Below, piece after piece: positions 7,756 through 12,877 of a stretch of 12,877 nt of DNA. Source of the DNA: Cudoniella acicularis (lineage: Eukaryota; Ascomycota; Leotiomycetes; Helotiales; Helotiaceae); assembly GCA_013054445.1 (NCBI GenBank), contig JAAMPI010001571.1, forward strand, positions 1 through 12,877, written 5' to 3'. A program made the position numbers and the translations under genes. The notes beneath the pieces are model-generated. The model saw only the letters and a list, made by a program, of their open reading frames with translations, was not told the DNA's origin and made no database searches. Position 1 is the first letter of the stretch. Each line of letters begins with the position of its first letter.

Positions 7756-10700
7756 ATGACCCAGATATACACTCGACCCTTCATAGGCTCTCTTCATGAA
7801 CGCTCTGTAAACTACGAGAGGCAGCCGGCGCAATACATCCAGCGAGACTTACAAAAAACCGACACACTTTCAACTGTTCCAGATAGGGAGCCAGAAAGGA
7901 CCGCTTTGAGTCAACCAAAGCCTCGTTCACCAATGTTCGATGACAACAAAGGAAATCGTGGACCTGGAGATATGTATCAGAGCCGCCCAGAAACCACCCA
8001 GAAGCCTCCTCGAGAGTCCTTACCCTCGTTGAGTAGCTTATTTGGATCCTCCACTCACCCAAGCAGACCGGCGCAATCGCCATATTCCGAACGCCAGAGC
8101 CCAGTCTTCCCAGCAACTTCTCCTCACGATGCTCGACCTCCGGTAACACCTATGGATAGACCCTTTGATGGTTCATATTTCCAACGACCAGCCCGTCCAG
8201 CTCCAGCTCCAGCAACCACCCAATCACAACAATACCCATTTAGTTCGAGACCCGAACAAGTTGAGAGACTTGGAGTTCCTCCACCTCCTCGCCCACTGCA
8301 AAGTACCAAGAGACCAGAGTCACCTCGGTATGAAGGACGATTTGGGCTTATTGATACTTCCAGGACTCAAGTGCCACCTCCTGTGAATGCTTGGTCACCG
8401 CATTCCCAATCTGGTCGACCAGAATATTTCTCAAGGGATACATCTTCCTCATTCAGAACGCACTCGGACCATCCACCACCTCCTATGCATCGACCGGAAC
8501 ATGAAGTGAGGGGTTATCGTGATGGATCGCATTCCATACCCCCGACACCAAGTTTTCCACCTACACCTGCTAGTACGGTTATTGGCGAAGCGACCACTGG
8601 TAAGGATGGACTGGGACCCAAGATTTGGACTGGCACTCAGTTTCTTCCTCGATTTGTTCGCCAAGCTGAGGTCGCTGGCGAAGGGATGTGTTATTTCTAC
8701 GACGATGGGACACATTGCAAGACGGTGATAGATGGCGAGGTAGTGAACGCTCATTGGGGAGTAACAAAAGCTGGAAAGCCAAGAAAGAGGTTAGCGATCG
8801 CGTGTATAACCTGCAGAGAGAAGAAAATCAAGTGCGACCCAGACTATCCTCGCTGTGTTCAGTGCGAGAAGTTTGGGAGAGTCTGCAAGTTCAAGAATGC
8901 GTAAGTAAACCTTCCCCCCTACTCTCCTCGGAAAACGTTCAAGACGACTTGAAGAGAACTTAGCTAACAGTACATCAAGACCCCGTGGTGGACAAGGCTC
9001 TCCAGATACACCACCAGCTGATCCAGAGGATGTTATGTCGAGGCCTGCGTCCTCGCGAGCGGATGGCGAATCATTCAAGACAGGTCACCGAGAGAACAGT
9101 GCGTCCGTATCTCCACGACAAGTTTTGCGTCAAGCAAGCACAGAGTCCGATAACCATCCATCAAAGCGACAACGTACTGGCTACAATGACTTCACCCCAG
9201 TTCCCTCTGAAGGCTCGCCTCAACCCTCTCCTCGAGAAGCCGCATCTCCAACTACAACCTGGGCTAAACCTACCCTCACAGGCCCCGTGAACCACGAGTT
9301 ATATCGTGAATGGCAGGTAAATCCTTACTCTACAAGGCCATCAGCCGTGAGTGAAATAGTCGACATTTTCTTCAAACAATGCCCTGAAACTGCGTCGTCA
9401 ATGTTTCCACAAAACGCCATGAAGGCCTGGATATTTTCTGGGGCGGAAAAGTCCTTGGATGATTTAATGCTCATCTATTCAATCCTTACAATTGGTTCTG
9501 TCTTCTCTCCCAGGCAAGAACACAAAGCGCTTGGTTCGCAGTATGCCTTGATCTCTCGATTCGCCTGCGAAAACCGACGATTCAGTCTGCAACTTGTTCA
9601 ATCTCGGCTACTACTATCGCTGTATTATTTTGCCATCAACAATGCTAACGATGCTTGGGACTTTTGCGGGTCTGCAGTGAGAGCTGCAAGTGGATTGAGG
9701 CTGAACGTGGAGTTGGAGAAGGGTGAAGACAGCTATCTACGGAGTTTCCCTTATGGCCTCAACCGCCATGGATATGCTGAGTGCCGACGACGGACATTCT
9801 GGAGCTGCTATCTTGTCGACCGCTTCAATGGCTTCTGCTCGGGTCATTTTAGCATGCTTCAGCCTGAAGATGTATTCCTGCGACTTCCATGCGATACCGC
9901 CAGTTTCGAATCTCAGGTCGATGTTCAAAACCCATTCTTCGATGTCGCAACTCCGCCGATTCAGAATATCAACTGGACAGTAGGATCGATCGCATACCTT
10001 ATTAATATCTCGACAATCTGGGGAGATGTGATGGCAAACATTTACCGAAGTTCGCAAAGACGAAGTGCATCTGTTAACAGTACTGCATTCAGTACGTTCT
10101 ACGAAGGGGCTACTCGGAAGCTTCGTCTCTGGAACGATACCTTACCGGATTGCTACAGCTTTTCAGCCGATAACTTACAGAGAGCAGCCGATAATGGCAA
10201 GCTGAGCACATTCATGACAATGCACACGGTTTACCACACCACCACGATGAAACTGAATCGCTATATTCAGCTATCCTCTCTCAGCAGTGCCCAGGTTCTT
10301 CACCATGTGTCCGTTGCACATCAACATGCAGAGGCACTCTTGAGCATTGCAGACACACTCGCGGCTCGACGAACATCCTCCCCACCCAGTCATCAAGGTA
10401 CTACGCCTGCAAAGCTCTCATCTCCATTTGTCGGATACGCAATCGTTTCTGCGATCGACATTCTTACTTCGAAGGTATCACTGTCATCAGTCCCGAGTCG
10501 TCTCGCGTCTTTTAGCGGTGCACAATCCGTCCTTGCCGAGCTTGCGATTTTCTGGCAAAGCTCGAAGAACCAACAAGCTCTTGTACTGGAAAGGGTTCGG
10601 GACTTGGCGGAACTTACGACGGGGAAACATGAGCAGAGCGGTGCCAGCTCGATTGGATTCCGATTTGGCACACTGGCAGCATCAAAAAAGGACGGCAGAG

Positions 10701-10771
10701 AAGGGATTTTCGAGATGAGAGAAGCCATCGAGAAGACGTTTTCTCGAGATTACGATTGTGTTTACGCTTGA
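7756..10771 (+). CDS. Zn2Cys6 transcription factor with fungal-specific transcription factor domain (978 aa)
   Basis: Model: exons 7756-8900 and 8980-10771; the 79-bp intron (GTAAGT, GCTAAC branch, CAAG acceptor) splits a codon right after the zinc cluster. Start ATG 7756 has A at -3; the frame stays open upstream to 7663 without another ATG. Seen: residues 1-285 are Pro/Ser/Arg-rich and probably disordered. A dense conserved-looking block runs 286-348, from LGPKIWTGTQFLPRF to KAGKPRKRLA. The cluster is C350-X2-C353-X6-C360-X6-C367-X2-C370-X6-C377, all six ligands present. A basic patch KRQR lies at 444-447. From about 485 to 940 an alpha-helical regulatory region includes RRRTFWSCYLVDR at 651-663, a hallmark of the fungal-specific domain. 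Role: nuclear DNA-binding regulator; targets unknown. Unusually, the cluster is central rather than N-terminal. I cannot name the orthologue. Confidence 0.93.
8901..8979 (+). other. Intron of the Zn2Cys6 gene (79 bp)
   Basis: Donor GTAAGT and branch GCTAAC (8963-8968). Two nearby acceptors exist, AACAG at 8970 and TCAAG at 8979; only the second keeps the frame (GC + A, then CCC CGT GGT). The intron lies just after the last zinc-binding cysteine. Confidence 0.9.
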
Positions 10772-10850
10772 TACCATCACCTCACGATTTCTTTTATTTA
10801 TATAAAAACCACGCTGGACGATGACGACGACGACGGAAAAGATCCTTTTA
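10772..10850 (+). terminator. Probable 3' UTR and polyadenylation region of the Zn2Cys6 gene
   Basis: The 80 bases after TGA contain an AT-rich stretch TTTTATTTATATAAAAACC (10792-10810), a plausible positioning element for fungal 3'-end formation. A short (GAC) run follows. There is no exact AATAAA. Inferred from composition only. Confidence 0.35.
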
Positions 10851-11120
10851 GGGATTAATGATGATACTTCATGCATGGCGTTTTTTTGGAAATGGGAGAT
10901 TAGGAGCTGGGGATTAGGACCAAAGCATATATACCTTATCTGACATTTTTCTGTACTGTACAACTACCTGGCATGGCATGGCATTATTGCGGAGAGAAAA
11001 TAACTGTACGGAACGGAGGTACCATCGTCATCACATTATTAGCATACTATTTGTTGTTTATTTCCAACGTTTTAGCGAACCACTCAGACTTACTTTTAAG
11101 AATTAAAATCATTAATGATA

Positions 11121-11140
11121 TTACATTACATTACATACAT
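11121..11140. repeat. Short TTACA-type simple repeat
   Basis: TTACATTACATTACATACAT: three units of a pentanucleotide passing into a TACA-type repeat. A microsatellite in non-coding sequence. Confidence 0.85.
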
Positions 11141-11433
11141 AACATAGCCTCGTCTCACTGCATACATACAATATATACGGACGTGCAGACGTGCATGATT
11201 TGAAACTCTCTATCCCGCAGAACTGCACTATACCCCATGATCGGAATGCCGAGATCATCTACTGTTCCGTAATTAGCTCGAGTACCAACAAACATGCAAG
11301 CAAGCATATCCCTTGCGTGATGGTATGCTTAGCATGGTTTAGTTTTGGTGCTAAAGTATAAGTTGCTGTCCCAGGTGAGAGGATTGGCTTGAGAAGAGGG
11401 GAGAGGCTAGAGGGGAGGTTCTTGACCCGATTC

Positions 11434-11459
11434 AGGGTTTAGGGGTTTAGGGGTTTAGG
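11434..11459. repeat. Telomere-like repeat, about three units of (A)GGGGTTT
   Basis: AGGGTTT followed by two AGGGGTTT units and AGG. It resembles the TTAGGG class of telomeric DNA used by filamentous fungi, but with an extra G and T per unit. A weaker copy, TTTAGGGGTTTTTAGG, lies at 11977-11992. The genes on both sides are ordinary, so this is an interstitial tract, not a chromosome end. Confidence 0.7.
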
Positions 11460-12128
11460 CTCAAGTACCGACGAGTAAGCAATGTAATTCTCCGCTCCGT
11501 TGTGTAGTGAGTCAATTAATTACTCCGCATTCTCTTGAGGAGGTCGGCAGCATTGGAAGCCGTGCGGAAGGGAGCTTGGGGTTTGTGTGTGCACTGTCCT
11601 CTTTTTAGGGGGAGGTGGCATCACGTGCAGCACACCACAGCGGGTACTGTATAAGTGAAGGTGATTGATTAGCCAGTTCGTGGAGTGGCGAACGAATAAG
11701 TGAGACAATTGTTGATCAGATCAGATTACCGATTGCGCATCGAGATCCGGTGGGTAGGTAGGTATTATCTAGACGAAAATACCGGCGCTAAATATTTAGG
11801 GCGTAGATCGGTTTCGATCTGCTGGAATAAGGGAGGCATGAAATTGGCCAATACGCACGCACACTGGCGGCGGCCGATGTATGGATCAGCTGGGAGTTGG
11901 AACTTTGGAACGGAATCGACGATTGACGGATGTCCTAGTTTAGGAGTGACATTCTGCTTGGTTTGTTTTGTTTGGGTTTAGGGGTTTTTAGGTTTGGTTG
12001 AAGTACCGCAAGTTTTGGTTTTCACCGGATCATCCACATTTTAGGTTGGCCGACGAACTTAAAGTTTGAACTTGTAAAAAGAAGGGATAAGATGGAATAA
12101 ACACGCAATCTAATTTCCTAGATTCTGG

Positions 12129-12143
12129 TAGTGTAGTGTAGTG
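12129..12143. repeat. TAGTG pentanucleotide repeat (3 copies)
   Basis: Three exact TAGTG units in the upstream region of the WD40 gene. A simple-sequence repeat with no evident role. Confidence 0.85.
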
Positions 12144-12676
12144 GGTGAAGAATGCGGAGATTTCGGCAGTTAATAGTTTTCCTGGGAATTCTCGCCTTGC
12201 CTAGCAAAATAGCGGGGTAGCCAAAGTATGTTAGCAACTTTACTTAAAAGAGCATAAAGTTTCGAGATTGAGTCAGGTAGTGTGTGCTAGTTTTGCGGAT
12301 GCGAGTTGTACGTAGTTTAGTTTGGGAGGATTCTTGAGTTGGGTTGGCGCTTCAGTTAGGTAGGGAGACGGGACGGAAGAGATGTTTTGAGTTTAACGTA
12401 TGTACGTGAAAATAGGGGGGATTGCCGAGCGAGATGCTTTCGGGACTGAGATATCAGGCCGGAAGAAAGAAGCGGAAGGCTGAACGAAGATGTTTTTGGT
12501 GTGGGGCGTTCTGGAGCTGATGTGGATGTGGGGCTCAAAAGTAACGACGTTGAAGCTTTTTTCTGTGAATATTGCGACGTTTGGAAATTGTGCCGCTGCG
12601 CGTGTGGCAGATGAATGATTGAGTGAGTAAGTAAGTGTCTGGACATTGAGCGCAATGCCTTGATATTGTTGCAATT

Positions 12677-12877
12677 ATGGCGTTTCCTTCTAAGCCGTTG
12701 ACACAGTTGCATGGCTCGAATGGTATGTTCACTCCTTTCTACACTCTACAAGATACCGCACAATCTTCAAGATGAAATGAAAGATGCTAAATATTATGGA
12801 AAAAAAAAGGCCCCGTACACGCACTAGCATACTCCTCCTCCCCCTCAACCTACATCCTAACCGGTTCCTCCGACCGC
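12677..12877 (+). CDS. WD40-repeat protein resembling MORG1/WDR83 (N-terminal part; runs off the right edge)
   Basis: Model: exon 1 12677-12722 (ATG, A at -3), an 87-bp intron 12723-12809 (GTATGT to AAG, phase 1), exon 2 from 12810 to the edge; 38 residues visible. The joined protein starts MAFPSKPLTQLHGSNG and continues PVHALAYSSSP, then TYILTGSSDR. Seen: this is the first WD40 blade, with the G-x-V-x-A-x-x-Y strand and the ...LTGSSDR turn before the expected IRLWNP. Family knowledge: MORG1/WDR83 is a small all-WD40 scaffold linked to MAP kinase signalling and to the spliceosome; the animal protein also begins MAFP. Inference: the fungal counterpart is likely because of the very short N-terminus before blade 1, but most of the protein is outside the window, so other small WD40 proteins remain possible. 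Confidence 0.75.
12723..12809 (+). other. Intron 1 of the WD40 gene (87 bp)
   Basis: Donor GTATGT after AAT G; acceptor AAG at the end of an A-run, with a branch-like GCTAA about 24 bases upstream. Splicing forms GGC and yields a continuous GPVHALAY strand. The acceptor lacks a pyrimidine tract. Confidence 0.75.

Larger units (their letters stand above)
10851..12676. other. Intergenic region between the Zn2Cys6 gene and the WD40 gene
   Basis: About 1.8 kb without a credible gene, holding the promoter and leader of the downstream WD40 gene. Seen: GGCAT repeats (10970-10984), TTACA repeats (11121-11140), a G/T-rich telomere-like tract (11434-11459) with a looser copy at 11971-11997, a CACGTG core (11622-11627), a CTAAATATTTAG palindrome (11788-11799), an AGATCG-GTTT-CGATCT hairpin (11805-11820) and TAGTG repeats (12129-12143). 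The overlapping minus-strand ORFs at 12356-12712 cross the real first exon of the WD40 gene and have no recognisable content. Confidence 0.6.

Noticed and set aside
11434..11459. True telomere or chromosome end
   Set aside because: Only about three units, and ordinary genes continue on both sides.
10772..12676. tRNA or other structured RNA gene in the spacers
   Set aside because: I looked for B-box-like GGTTCGANNCC sequence and clover-leaf arms and saw none; a covariance-model scan would settle it.
12356..12712. 118-codon minus-strand ORF near the right end
   Set aside because: It overlaps the WD40 gene's first exon and leader, has no domain pattern, and the plus-strand WD40 reading is much stronger.
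1..12877. A biosynthetic gene cluster or other linked pathway
   Set aside because: A mannosidase, an unknown protein, a regulator and a WD40 protein, with multi-kilobase spacers and no core synthase or transporter, give no evidence of a cluster.

Overview
The window looks like nuclear DNA from a filamentous ascomycete (Pezizomycotina). The genes carry short introns of 48-87 bp with GTAAG/GTATG-type donors and CTAAC-like branch points. One gene encodes a Zn2Cys6 regulator with a fungal-specific transcription factor domain, and another a fungal-type GH92 mannosidase. Intergenic spaces are long, and pyrimidine-rich leaders precede start codons. I see no operon, phage, plasmid, CRISPR or transposase.

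Layout. (1) 1-2509, minus strand: a GH92 alpha-mannosidase-like protein with a signal peptide and a C-terminal membrane segment, cut by the left edge. (2) 2510-6406: about 3.9 kb without a convincing gene, the divergent upstream region shared by genes 1 and 2. It holds CACGTG boxes, a TATA-like element, two short repeats and two weak small ORFs. (3) 6407-7662, plus strand: a three-exon, 384-aa protein of unknown function. Its start codon overlaps a 5-codon upstream ORF. (4) 7756-10771, plus strand: a two-exon, 978-aa Zn2Cys6 transcription factor, only 93 bp after gene 3 and in the same reading frame. (5) 10772-12676: a 1.9 kb spacer with the 3' end of the regulator, simple repeats and a telomere-like G/T tract. 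(6) 12677-12877, plus strand: the first exon and start of the second of a WD40 protein resembling MORG1/WDR83, cut by the right edge.

The genes do not form an obvious pathway. The most unusual feature is the packing of the unknown gene against the regulator: one in-frame TAA and 31 sense codons separate them, the TAA lies inside a possible splice donor, and a second frame is open across the junction. This makes the gene models at 7379-7756 uncertain and raises fusion, bicistronic or nested-promoter possibilities. All gene calls rest on reading the sequence by eye; no database search was possible.
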